Shown here in pieces: positions 53,568 to 62,309 of a DNA stretch of 64,000 bases. Each line of letters begins with the position of its first letter. Within the stretch, counting starts at the first letter, position 1. Below the pieces are notes generated by a model that made no database searches, was not told the DNA's origin, and worked only from the letters and a program-made list of their open reading frames with translations. The stretch comes from Arthrobacter sp. Alg241-R88 (lineage in GTDB: Bacteria > Actinomycetota > Actinomycetes > Actinomycetales > Micrococcaceae): positions 828,092 through 892,091 of the forward strand of contig NZ_UNRG01000001.1 in assembly GCF_900537115.1 (NCBI RefSeq), in the 5' to 3' direction. Made by a program: the position numbers and the translations under genes.

Positions 53568-53620
53568 CCCCCATACCTGCATTACCCCCGGCAGCGGCCG
53601 GAGTGGCTAGAGTGGAAAGC

Positions 53621-54601
53621 ATGAGTTCGCCAGCTTCCCGCCCAGTCCCTCCTGCCGCTGCCAACCTGCTTAACCTGCGCGGCGCCGTCGACCTTTCCTC
53701 CCTGAAGCAGCGCCCGGCCGCCCCGGCCCCCGCCTCGCCGCCGCCGGGAACGGAAGCACCCGCTGGAGCGCAGCCCGGCGCTCCTGAGCTGATGGTCAAC
53801 GTGACCGACGGCAACTTCCAGCAACTGGTGGAGTTGTCCGCGCAGGTGCCTGTGGTTTTCGCTCTTTGGGCTTCCTACTCACCCGAGTCATCAACCATGC
53901 TGGCCGTCCTGGAACGCGTGGTGAACAGCTATGGCGGCAGGCTGGTTCTCGGCGCCGCCGACATCGAAGCGTTCCCGCAGCTGGCCCAGGCGTTCCAGGT
54001 GCAGGCCGTTCCTACCGCCGTTGCGGTACTCAAGGGCCAGCCGGTGCCGCTGTTCCAGGGCGGCGCGGACGAACAGCAGGTCCGGAGCCTTTTTGATGAA
54101 CTGCTAAAGGTAGCGGCGGCAAACGGCGTGACCGGAAGCCTTGGCGGCGGCGCTGCCCAGGACGGGGAGCCTGCACCGCTGCCGCCTCTGCACCAGGCCG
54201 CTTTTGACGCCATCGAAGCCGGCGATTATGCAGCGGCTGCAGAAGCCTACCGGCAGGCGCTGAACGAGATGCCCGCCGACCACGAGGCGAAGGCGGGGCT
54301 GGCCCAGGTGGAGCTGATGGCGCGCCTCCAGCCGCTCACGGCCCAGGACAGTGGAGCACTGCGCGCGCAGGCGGCCAATGAGCCGGACAACCTGGAGGCA
54401 CAGTTTGCCGTCGCTGACCTGGACGTTGCCGGCGGTCATGTGGAGGATGCGTTGAACCGCCTGGTCAGCTTCATTGGCAGGAACTTCGGACCGGAGCGTG
54501 AGGCCGCCCGGGTCCGCCTGCTCGAGCTCTTCGATGTGGTGGGCGCCGCTGATGAGCGGGTGGCCAAGGCCCGCCAGGCACTCGCCAGGGTGCTCTTCTA
54601 G
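53621..54601 (+). CDS. Thioredoxin-fold/TPR protein, YbbN (CnoX)-like, without CxxC
   Basis: 326 residues from ATG 53621. A Pro/Ala-rich head is followed by a thioredoxin domain (about 50-165) whose active site reads WASYSPESS instead of WCGPC, so it has no redox cysteines. The C-terminal half carries TPR-type helices (FDAIEAGDYAAAAEAYRQAL). YbbN-family proteins act as holdases that hand clients to chaperonins. The stop overlaps the next GTG. Confidence 0.82.
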   Translation: MSSPASRPVPPAAANLLNLRGAVDLSSLKQRPAAPAPASPPPGTEAPAGAQPGAPELMVNVTDGNFQQLVELSAQVPVVFALWASYSPESSTMLAVLERVVNSYGGRLVLGAADIEAFPQLAQAFQVQAVPTAVAVLKGQPVPLFQGGADEQQVRSLFDELLKVAAANGVTGSLGGGAAQDGEPAPLPPLHQAAFDAIEAGDYAAAAEAYRQALNEMPADHEAKAGLAQVELMARLQPLTAQDSGALRAQAANEPDNLEAQFAVADLDVAGGHVEDALNRLVSFIGRNFGPEREAARVRLLELFDVVGAADERVAKARQALARVLF

Positions 54602-55698
54602 TGCCTGCCCTGTTCGAGCCGCTGAAGCTCCGCTCACTGGAGCTCCAGCACCGTGGCTGGGTATCGCCCATGTGCCAGTACAGTTGCGAGGCCGACGCCG
54701 CGCCCGGCGTTCCGAACGACTGGCACCTGATGCACCTGGGCTCCTTCGCCGCCGGCGGCGCGGCATTGATCCTCACTGAGGCTGCCGCCGTCAACCACGA
54801 AGGCATGATCAGCCCCCGTGACGCCGGCCTCTACAACGATGCCCAGGCCGAAGCCTGGCAGCGAATTACGTCCTTCGTGCACCGGCACGGGGCGGCGGAG
54901 GCAAAAATCGGCGTCCAGTTGGCCCACGCGGGCCGGAAGGCCTCCACCTACTGGCCCTTCTCCGGAAAGCACGGCAGTGTCCCGGAGTCCGACGGCGGGT
55001 GGACCACGGCGGGGCCCTCGCCGTCGGCGTTTGACGGCTACGCCGAACCCGCCGTGATGAGCGGGGAGCAGATCGACGGAGTGGTCAGCGATTTCGCGGC
55101 CGCCGCTGTCCGCGCCGTTGATGCCGGTTTCGACACAGTGGAAATCCACGGGGCGCACGGCTACCTCCTGCACCAGTTCCAGAGCCCGCTGATCAACACG
55201 CGGACCGACGCCTGGGGCGGGGATGAGGCGGGACGGAACCGCCTGATGCTTGCCGTGGTGGACGCCGTGCGGGCTGTTATTCCGGACTCAATGCCCCTGC
55301 TCCTGAGGATCTCCGCCTGTGACTGGGCCGACGGCGGGGTGGACCTCGCGGCCTCGGTGCGGCTGGCACGCGAGGCAGCGCAGCACGGCGTGGACCTCGT
55401 GGATGTTTCCAGCGGGGGAGCCGTTGCCCATCAGCAGATCAAGGCGGGGCCCGGCTACCAGACGGGCTTCTCCGCTGCCATCCGAAGGGACGCAGGGGTG
55501 CCCACCGGAACGGTAGGCCTCCTGACCTCCGCCGGCCAGGCCGAACATGCCATTGCCACCGGGCAGGCCGACGGCGTCTTTATCGCCCGGGCGGCGCTGC
55601 GGGATCCGCACTGGTGGCTGCGGGCGGCCTTCGAGCTGGGCCATGACATTAAGTGGGCGCCGCAGTACGAGCGCGCCGTCCCCCGGCGGACCTTCTGA
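54601..55698 (+). CDS. NADH:flavin oxidoreductase (Old Yellow Enzyme, YqjM type)
   Basis: 365 residues, GTG start sharing one base with the upstream stop. FMN barrel: the redox-tuning Cys of the YqjM branch lies in VSPMCQYSCE, the substrate His pair in IHGAHGYLLHQFQSPLINTRTD, and late FMN residues in IATGQADGVFIARAALRDP. It reduces activated alkenes such as enones with NAD(P)H. The physiological substrate is unknown. Confidence 0.9.
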   Translation: MPALFEPLKLRSLELQHRGWVSPMCQYSCEADAAPGVPNDWHLMHLGSFAAGGAALILTEAAAVNHEGMISPRDAGLYNDAQAEAWQRITSFVHRHGAAEAKIGVQLAHAGRKASTYWPFSGKHGSVPESDGGWTTAGPSPSAFDGYAEPAVMSGEQIDGVVSDFAAAAVRAVDAGFDTVEIHGAHGYLLHQFQSPLINTRTDAWGGDEAGRNRLMLAVVDAVRAVIPDSMPLLLRISACDWADGGVDLAASVRLAREAAQHGVDLVDVSSGGAVAHQQIKAGPGYQTGFSAAIRRDAGVPTGTVGLLTSAGQAEHAIATGQADGVFIARAALRDPHWWLRAAFELGHDIKWAPQYERAVPRRTF

Positions 55699-55712
55699 AA
55701 GCCGCGCACATA

Positions 55713-56012
55713 ATGGCTCATGGGCAGCGCGACCACCACGATAACAAGGGGCAGGCTCCTGGTGACGGAATTGACCGGCGGCTGGAAGCCGCCATCGTGG
55801 ACCTTCTGGCCGCCCGGGCTGCAACGTCCACCATTTGCCCGTCGGATGCTGCCCGCGCTGTTGGTGATGAGAATTGGCGGCGCCTGATGGAGCCTGCCCG
55901 CAGGGCCGCCCGGCGGCTGGTTGAAGCCGGCGAGGTGGAGATCACCCAGGGCGGTTCGGTGGTTGATCCCGCCACGGCAAAAGGGCCCATCCGGATCCGG
56001 AAGGTGCGGTAG
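55713..56012 (+). CDS. DUF3253 domain protein
   Basis: 99 residues from ATG 55713; the frame is open from 55653 but that overlaps the previous gene. A polar head precedes a winged-helix-like domain (LEAAIVDLLAARAATSTICPSDAARAVG, ARRAARRLVEAGEVEITQ). The fold suggests nucleic-acid binding; no function is established. Confidence 0.78.
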   Translation: MAHGQRDHHDNKGQAPGDGIDRRLEAAIVDLLAARAATSTICPSDAARAVGDENWRRLMEPARRAARRLVEAGEVEITQGGSVVDPATAKGPIRIRKVR

Positions 56013-56148
56013 CAACCGGCATCCGCTCCGCCGGTTCCTGCAGTTGCTTTTGCCGGTCCTGCCGCGCCGGCAGAGCGCCTCCCTACTCCTTTGACGCTAC
56101 TCCTGCAGGAGGACCCCGCTGCCGCACCCTGAGGGCTAGTCTGGCTTC

Positions 56149-56943
56149 ATGACTGCTCAGCAACCAGATCCGGCGCGGCCCGCCGGTCCCGTAGCCGCAC
56201 TGTCCATCCGGGGACTCGCTAAGCGCTTCGGCGAAAAGATCGCAGTGGACGGCATCAGCCTGGACGTCCCCGCGGGCTCCTTCTTTGGGATTGTAGGCCC
56301 CAACGGCGCCGGCAAGACCACCACGCTGTCGATGGCTACCGGGCTGCTGCGGCCGGACTTCGGCACCGCCGTCGTCCACGGCGTGGATGTCTGGGCCCGG
56401 CCGTTGGAGGCCAAGCGGCTGATGGGGATCCTGCCGGACGGCGTACGGCTCTTTGACCGGCTGACCGGCGAACAGCTCATCACCTACGCCGGGTTGCTGC
56501 GCGGAATGGACAAGGACGTGGTGGCCAGCCGCGTGGGCGAGCTGCTGGCAGCCCTGGACCTGTCACAGGACGCCGGCACGCTGGTGGTTGACTACTCCGC
56601 AGGCATGACCAAGAAGATCGCCCTGGCGTCTGCCCTGATCCACGCGCCGAGGCTGCTGGTACTGGACGAGCCCTTCGAAGCCGTCGACCCTGTCTCCGCC
56701 TCCAACATCCGCTCCATCCTGGACAGCTACGTGGCCTCCGGCGGAACGGTGATCGTCTCCAGCCACGTGATGGACCTGGTGCAGCGCATGTGCGACCACG
56801 TGGCAGTAGTGGCCGGCGGCAGGCTGCTGGCCGCAGGAACCGTGGACGAGGTGCGCGGTGGAGTTTCCCTGGAAGACCGGTTCGTCCAGCTGGTGGGCGG
56901 CCGCAGCCACACGGAAGGGTTGGAATGGTTGCGCACCTTCTAA
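56149..56943 (+). CDS. ABC transporter ATP-binding protein
   Basis: 264 residues with Walker A GPNGAGKT, Walker B LLVLDEPFEAVD and switch His in VSSHVMD. The signature motif is degenerate (YSAGMTKK instead of LSGGQ), as in several ABC-2 exporters of the ABCA/DRR group. It overlaps the permease gene by 19 bases, so the two work together. Confidence 0.88.
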   Translation: MTAQQPDPARPAGPVAALSIRGLAKRFGEKIAVDGISLDVPAGSFFGIVGPNGAGKTTTLSMATGLLRPDFGTAVVHGVDVWARPLEAKRLMGILPDGVRLFDRLTGEQLITYAGLLRGMDKDVVASRVGELLAALDLSQDAGTLVVDYSAGMTKKIALASALIHAPRLLVLDEPFEAVDPVSASNIRSILDSYVASGGTVIVSSHVMDLVQRMCDHVAVVAGGRLLAAGTVDEVRGGVSLEDRFVQLVGGRSHTEGLEWLRTF

Positions 56944-58496
56944 GGCTCAAACTGACCCTGCTGCGCAATGGCCTGCGGCGCAGCCCGTGGCAACTGGTGG
57001 GCATGGCCTTCGCGGGGCTTTATGCCCTCAGCGTCGTCGCCACGCTGGTGGTTGTCCTCGTCCTGCTTCGCCAGGCGGAACACGAGCTGGTGTACACAGC
57101 CGTGGTGCTGGGCGGCTCCGTGGCCGTCCTGGGCTGGGGAATCATTCCGGTGGTTGCCTCAGCCACGGACATGACCCTTGATCCAGCCCGCTTCACCACT
57201 TTCGCCGTCCCCATGAAGCAGATGCTGGCCGGGCTGGCGCTGGGCGGACTGATCGGTATTCCGGGTTTGGCCACGGCACTGGTGGCACTGTCCACGGTGG
57301 TGACGTGGTCCCGGGGCGTCCTGCCGGCGCTTGCAGCGTTAGTGGGTGCGGCCCTGGGTGTCCTGACCTGCATCGTGCTGTCCAAAGTGGTGACCACGGC
57401 AACGGTGAGCCTCGCGTCGTCCCGCCGCTTCAAGGATGTCAGTGCCGTCGCGTTTATGGTGCCCCTCGTCCTTTTGGGCCCGATCGTGGCGGGGGTGGGA
57501 CGGGGAATCACCGCCTCCACCGGCTTCCTGCCGGACTTCGCCCGGACGTTGTCATGGACTCCACTTGGAGCTCCCTGGTCCCTGGCCGGCGACATCGCGG
57601 CCGGCCGGCCCGGCGAAGCGGCGTTGAAGCTGCTCCTTTCCGCTGCGGTGCTGGCCGGCCTTGCCTGGTGCTGGAAGCTGCTTTTGGAACGTGCCCTGGT
57701 CACCCCGCCCTATTCAGGAAGCGGGAAGCGCAAGGGCGGAAAGCTGGGGCTGCTCGGGTTGTTGCCCGCTGTCCCGGCCGGCGCTGTGATGGCGAGGGCG
57801 CTCACCTACTGGTTCCGTGACCCCCGGTACTCCGGCTCGCTCATCGTGATACCGCTCCTTCCAGTGGTGCTTGTCTTCCAGGGCAGCCAGGCCGGCGACT
57901 TCAGCACCCTGGCATTCCTGGCTCCGCTGTCGGCGTTCATCCTTGCCTGGTCCATCTCTGCCGATGTGTCCTATGACAACACCGCCTTCGCGCTGCACCT
58001 GGCCAGCGGGGTCCGGGGTGTTGACGACAGGCTGGGCCGCGCCCTGGCCTGCCTGGCCTTCGCACTGCCGGTGGTACTCGTGTTTGCCGCCGGGTCAGCC
58101 GCCTTCACGGGCGACTGGGGCCCGTTGCCCGGCCAGTTGGGACTGAGCCTGGGGATCCTCTTCACGGGACTCGGGTTGTCCTCCGTGGTCTCGGCCCGGT
58201 ACACGGTGGCGGTTCCCCTGCCGGGTGACAGCCCGTTCAAGAAACCCCCGGGAAACGTGGGCCAGACCCTTGCAGTCCAGTTCGCCGGGCTGGGAGTCCT
58301 GCTGGTCCTGGTTTTGCCGGAGGCCGCCCTCCTGATCGCACAGCTGGTGACCGGAAACCCCCTGTTCGGCTGGCTGAACCTGGCCGTTGGGCTCCTGTTG
58401 GGGGTGGGCCTGTTTGTGGCCGGTGTCAGGCTGGGCGGAAAATGGCTGGACGGCCGCGGCCCTGAGCTGCTGGCCCAGGTCACCGTGAACCGCTGA
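56925..58496 (+). CDS. ABC exporter permease
   Basis: 523 residues from ATG 56925, with GAAGGG upstream, beginning inside the ATPase gene. Ten to twelve predicted helices, Leu/Val/Ala-rich, with a short basic cytoplasmic loop near residue 265 (GSGKRKGGKLG). The substrate cannot be inferred. Confidence 0.83.
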   Translation: MVAHLLRLKLTLLRNGLRRSPWQLVGMAFAGLYALSVVATLVVVLVLLRQAEHELVYTAVVLGGSVAVLGWGIIPVVASATDMTLDPARFTTFAVPMKQMLAGLALGGLIGIPGLATALVALSTVVTWSRGVLPALAALVGAALGVLTCIVLSKVVTTATVSLASSRRFKDVSAVAFMVPLVLLGPIVAGVGRGITASTGFLPDFARTLSWTPLGAPWSLAGDIAAGRPGEAALKLLLSAAVLAGLAWCWKLLLERALVTPPYSGSGKRKGGKLGLLGLLPAVPAGAVMARALTYWFRDPRYSGSLIVIPLLPVVLVFQGSQAGDFSTLAFLAPLSAFILAWSISADVSYDNTAFALHLASGVRGVDDRLGRALACLAFALPVVLVFAAGSAAFTGDWGPLPGQLGLSLGILFTGLGLSSVVSARYTVAVPLPGDSPFKKPPGNVGQTLAVQFAGLGVLLVLVLPEAALLIAQLVTGNPLFGWLNLAVGLLLGVGLFVAGVRLGGKWLDGRGPELLAQVTVNR

Positions 58497-58559
58497 CGCG
58501 TGAACCGCCGGCTTCTAGACCGCACCCGTAACCGCTGAAACGGCCCCGGAAGGAACAGC

Positions 58560-59342
58560 ATGGAAGTAGTCATCCTCAACGGCAGCAAGCAGATCGGAAA
58601 ACTTGCCGCGGACGCCATCGGAGAACTCCTCCGGCGCAAGCCGGACGCCGTCCTGGGGCTCGCCACCGGATCGTCGCCGCTGCCGGTCTACGATGAACTC
58701 GCTGCCCGCCACGAGCGGGACGGCCTGGACTTCAGCCGTGCCTCCGGTTTTGCCCTCGACGAGTACGTGGGCCTGCCGGCCGGCCACCCCGAGTCCTACC
58801 GGGAAGTGATCCGGCGGGAGTTCACCAACAGGGTCAACATCGCTCCGGAGAACGTCCACGGACCGGACGGTACGGCAACGGACATCCTGGCGGCCTGCCG
58901 CGCCTACGAGGAATCCATCACGGCAGCGGGCGGCATCGACCTGCAACTCCTCGGCGTGGGCACCGACGGCCACATTGGGTTCAACGAGCCCGGCTCCTCG
59001 TTCGCCTCCCGCACCCGGATCAAGAGCCTCATCGAACAGACACGCCGGGACAACGCGCGGTTTTTTGGCAGCCTGGCGGAGGTCCCGCACCACGTCCTGA
59101 CCCAGGGGCTGGGGACCATTATGGATGCCCGGCATGTGATCCTCGTGGCAACCGGCGCACAGAAGGCGCAGGCTGTCCGCGAGTTCGTTGAAGGTCCGGT
59201 GTCCGCGATCTGTCCCGCGTCCGTGCTGCAGTTCCATCCCCATGCCACCGTCCTGCTGGACGAAGCTGCCGCCTCGGCATTGAAACTGGCTGATTTCTAC
59301 CGGCACACCTATGACAACAAACCCGCCTGGCAAGGTCTCTAG
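58560..59342 (+). CDS. nagB: Glucosamine-6-phosphate deaminase
   Basis: 260 residues. Family motifs: VLGLATGSSPLPVYDEL, the FALDEYVGL loop carrying the catalytic Asp, and GVGTDGHIGFNEPGSSF. It converts glucosamine-6-phosphate to fructose-6-phosphate plus ammonia in amino-sugar catabolism. Ribosome site GGAAGGAA precedes the ATG. No nagA is seen nearby. Confidence 0.95.
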   Translation: MEVVILNGSKQIGKLAADAIGELLRRKPDAVLGLATGSSPLPVYDELAARHERDGLDFSRASGFALDEYVGLPAGHPESYREVIRREFTNRVNIAPENVHGPDGTATDILAACRAYEESITAAGGIDLQLLGVGTDGHIGFNEPGSSFASRTRIKSLIEQTRRDNARFFGSLAEVPHHVLTQGLGTIMDARHVILVATGAQKAQAVREFVEGPVSAICPASVLQFHPHATVLLDEAAASALKLADFYRHTYDNKPAWQGL

Positions 59343-59472
59343 CCGGAGGGTTTCCGGCGGGTCCGGCAGCGGAAAAGTACGACGCCGGCAGGCCGCGGGC
59401 GGCTGTTTTCCCACCTCCCGAGGACGCGCCGCCGTCGAACGCCGCACGGCCGGAACGGCTAAGATGGATCGC

Positions 59473-59805
59473 ATGACTAGCATGACGGACCCTCTCGACA
59501 ACGACCCGATGCGTGAGCTTTCCGGGGCTGGATCGTCCACGGCCACCATTGAGCGCGAGGAACTGCGCCAGGAGGTGGAGCCCGGAGACCGGGAGCGCTT
59601 TTCGCACTACGTGCGCAAGGAAAAGATCATGGAGTCGGCGCTGACGGGGGACCCCGTCATCGCCCTGTGCGGCAAGGTCTGGACGCCCGGCCGGGATCCG
59701 CAGAAGTTCCCGGTGTGCCCGATGTGCAAAGAGGTCTATGACGGCCTCCGCCCGGGCAACGACGGCGGCAAGGGTCCCGGAGGGGACTCAGGCAACAACA
59801 AGTAG
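59473..59805 (+). CDS. DUF3039 zinc-ribbon protein
   Basis: 110 residues from ATG 59473; ATGs at 59464 and 59482 are alternatives. A disordered acidic head is followed by REELRQEVEPGDRERFSHYV and a metal-site-like segment ALCGKVWTP...VCPMCKEVYDGL with three cysteines. The last base is shared with the helicase GTG, a tight coupling common in actinobacteria. The function of DUF3039 is unknown; partnership with the helicase is inferred. Confidence 0.82.
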   Translation: MTSMTDPLDNDPMRELSGAGSSTATIEREELRQEVEPGDRERFSHYVRKEKIMESALTGDPVIALCGKVWTPGRDPQKFPVCPMCKEVYDGLRPGNDGGKGPGGDSGNNK

Positions 59806-61595
59806 TGACGGAGACGCTCTTTGGCGGCCCCACCCTGCCTCCGGCTTATCCGGAACGTGCAGCCTGGGGAACCGCCCCGAAACTCCGTGCCTGGCAGCAG
59901 GAAGCCCTGGACCTCTACCTGAGGACAAGTCCCCGGGACTTCCTGGCCGTGGCTACGCCTGGCGCCGGTAAAACCACCTTCGCGCTCCGCGTGGCGTCCA
60001 TGCTCATCGAGTCCGGCACCGTCAACCGCGTGACCATCGTGGCGCCCACGGACCACCTGAAGCGCCAGTGGGCTGATGCGGCGGCCAGGGTGGGTATTGC
60101 CATCGACCCCAACTTCAAGAACTCCGACGGCCAGCACGGCCGAGGCTTCATCGGAGTCGCCGTCACGTACGCGCAGGTGGCCAGCAAACCCATGCTGCAC
60201 CGGGCCAAAACCGAGGCCGCGCGGACGCTGGTGATCCTGGATGAGATCCACCACGGCGGCGAGGCGCTCTCCTGGGGCGACGGGCTGCGTGAAGCCTTCG
60301 ACCCCGCCGCCCGCCGGCTTTCCCTGACCGGTACTCCCTTCCGCTCGGACACCTCACCCATTCCGTTCGTGGAGTATGCCGAGGACCGGGACGGGATCCG
60401 GCGGTCCAAGGCGGACTACACCTATGGCTACGGCAACGCACTGCGGGACCACGTGGTCCGGCCGGTGATGTTTATGGCCTATTCCGGTCAGATGCGCTGG
60501 CGGACCAGCGCGGGCGAGGAAATGGCCGCTTCACTTGGTGAGGCCGCGGTGACCAAGGACATAACCTCGCATGCCTGGCGCACGGCTCTGAACCCGGCGG
60601 GCGAATGGATTCCGGCCGTGCTGGCCGGGGCGGACAAGCGGCTGAGCGAGGTGCGCCGCACGGTCCCCGACGCCGGCGGACTGGTGATCGCCACGGACCA
60701 TGAGGACGCCCGGGCGTACGCAGGACAGCTCAAGAGGATTACGGGGGAGTCGCCCACTGTCATCCTTTCCGATGACGCGAAGGCGTCCAGCAAGATCGAA
60801 GAGTTCACCGCAAGCGACAGGCGCTGGATGGTGGCGGTCCGCATGGTGTCCGAAGGCGTGGACGTGCCCCGGCTTTCCGTCGGCGTGTACGCCACGTCAA
60901 CCTCAACCCCGCTGTTTTTCGCCCAGGCGGTGGGGCGCTTCGTCCGTGCCCGCAAGCGGGGGGAAACGGCGTCGGTCTTCCTGCCGTCCGTTCCCCAGCT
61001 GATGGCCCTGGCCAACTCCATGGAGGCCGAACGGGACCACGCCCTGGACCGGCCGGAAAAGGAGGACGGGGACGGCCTTTTCAACCCCGAAGACTCGCTG
61101 ATGGCCGAAGCCAACCGCGAGGACAAGGCCTCGGACAGCCTGACGAAGGGCAAGTTTGAGGCCCTGGACTCCCAGGCGTCCTTTGACCGGGTCCTGTTCG
61201 ACGGCGGCGAGTTCGGCACCGGCGGCGAGGTGGGCTCCGACGATGAGATGGACTTCCTGGGCATTCCCGGATTGCTGGACGCCGAACAGGTGGGCACGCT
61301 GCTTCGCCAGCGCCAGCACGAGCAGCTCAACCGGAAGAACCGGAAGTCGTCCGCGTCAGCGGTCGGAACGGAACCCGCGGCTCCGGCCGTCCCGGACCAC
61401 CGGCTGCTCATGGATCTACGAAACGAGCTGGCCAAGAACGTGGCTGCCTGGTCGGCGCGGACAGGCACGCCCCACGGCGTGGTCCACACCAAGCTGCGGA
61501 CTGTCTGCGGCGGTCCGCCAGTGGCCCAGGCCAACGAGGAACAGCTGCAGTCCCGCCTGCGGAAGCTTCAGGACTGGTTCATCGGCAGGAAATAG
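59805..61595 (+). CDS. SF2 DEAD/DEAH-type helicase
   Basis: 596 residues from GTG. Motif I TPGAGKTTFALR, motif Ia IVAPTDHLKRQW, motif II DEIHHGGEA, motif III SLTGTPFRSD and motif VI QAVGRFVRARKRG. The ResIII/XPB-like core ends near residue 410. The remaining part holds an acidic linker and a C-terminal helical domain (HRLLMDLRNELAKNVAAWSAR). The substrate is probably DNA. It is coupled to the DUF3039 gene. Confidence 0.9.
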   Translation: MTETLFGGPTLPPAYPERAAWGTAPKLRAWQQEALDLYLRTSPRDFLAVATPGAGKTTFALRVASMLIESGTVNRVTIVAPTDHLKRQWADAAARVGIAIDPNFKNSDGQHGRGFIGVAVTYAQVASKPMLHRAKTEAARTLVILDEIHHGGEALSWGDGLREAFDPAARRLSLTGTPFRSDTSPIPFVEYAEDRDGIRRSKADYTYGYGNALRDHVVRPVMFMAYSGQMRWRTSAGEEMAASLGEAAVTKDITSHAWRTALNPAGEWIPAVLAGADKRLSEVRRTVPDAGGLVIATDHEDARAYAGQLKRITGESPTVILSDDAKASSKIEEFTASDRRWMVAVRMVSEGVDVPRLSVGVYATSTSTPLFFAQAVGRFVRARKRGETASVFLPSVPQLMALANSMEAERDHALDRPEKEDGDGLFNPEDSLMAEANREDKASDSLTKGKFEALDSQASFDRVLFDGGEFGTGGEVGSDDEMDFLGIPGLLDAEQVGTLLRQRQHEQLNRKNRKSSASAVGTEPAAPAVPDHRLLMDLRNELAKNVAAWSARTGTPHGVVHTKLRTVCGGPPVAQANEEQLQSRLRKLQDWFIGRK

Positions 61596-61604
61596 CAGTG
61601 ATGC

Positions 61605-61649
61605 GCGAAAGCGGCCCGGTACAGTTCAAGTGCACCGGGCCGCTTTCGC
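61605..61649. terminator. 16-bp stem-loop between helicase and pncA
   Basis: GCGAAAGCGGCCCGGT (61605-61620) with a perfect complement at 61634-61649 and a 13-base loop. No long U-tract. It separates the convergent helicase and pncA genes and may serve both directions. Confidence 0.65.
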
Positions 61650-61661
61650 AGTTACCCGCAA

Positions 61662-62300
61662 TCAGGCGACGTCGACCCCGCCGAGCTCCATCTCGGTGAC
61701 TGCTTCCTCGAGGTCCTCCGCGATGCCTGCCGTGAGGGACCGGATGACCGTCACGGAGTAGCCCGCCTGCACTGCGTCAAGGGACGTTGCCTTGACGCAG
61801 TAGTCGGTGGCGATGCCCACCACCACCACGTCCTCGACGTCGTTGCTCTGCAGCCAGTCGTCCAGGCCGATGGCATCTTCGGCGGCGGCATACCTGTCCG
61901 CGTCGCCGGCACCGGGCAGCGCGCCGGGTTGCCGTTCGCCGGTGGGCACGGCGTCTTCCGGCGCCTGCAGTCCTTCGAAGCCGGAGTAGGCGGCAGCAAA
62001 CTGCCCCTTCTGGAAATAGGCGTCGATGTACTCGGTGTCCAGGTCCGGATGGAGCTCCGCGCCGCGGGTTCCCGCCACGCAGTGCGGCGGCCAGCTGTCG
62101 ATGAAATCAGGGGTCTCGGAGAAGTGGTCGCCGGGGTTGATATGCCAGTCCTGGGTGGCCACAATGTGGTCGAACTCGCTGTGGTGTGCATCCACGTATT
62201 CGCTGATGGCACCCGCCACCGCTGCTCCGCCGGCCACGGCGAGCGAACCGCCTTCGCAAAAATCGTTCTGCACGTCAACGATGATCAGGGCGCGGGACAT
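61662..62300 (-). CDS. pncA: Nicotinamidase
   Basis: 212 residues of the isochorismatase-like family. Catalytic Asp in IVDVQNDFCEGG, metal-binding DWHINPGDHF, and the nucleophile Cys in GIATDYCVKATSLDA. It hydrolyses nicotinamide to nicotinate. The ATG lies nine bases after the pncB stop on the same strand, forming an NAD salvage pair. Confidence 0.93.
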   Translation of the reverse strand: MSRALIIVDVQNDFCEGGSLAVAGGAAVAGAISEYVDAHHSEFDHIVATQDWHINPGDHFSETPDFIDSWPPHCVAGTRGAELHPDLDTEYIDAYFQKGQFAAAYSGFEGLQAPEDAVPTGERQPGALPGAGDADRYAAAEDAIGLDDWLQSNDVEDVVVVGIATDYCVKATSLDAVQAGYSVTVIRSLTAGIAEDLEEAVTEMELGGVDVA

Positions 62301-62309
62301 CAGTTCTCC

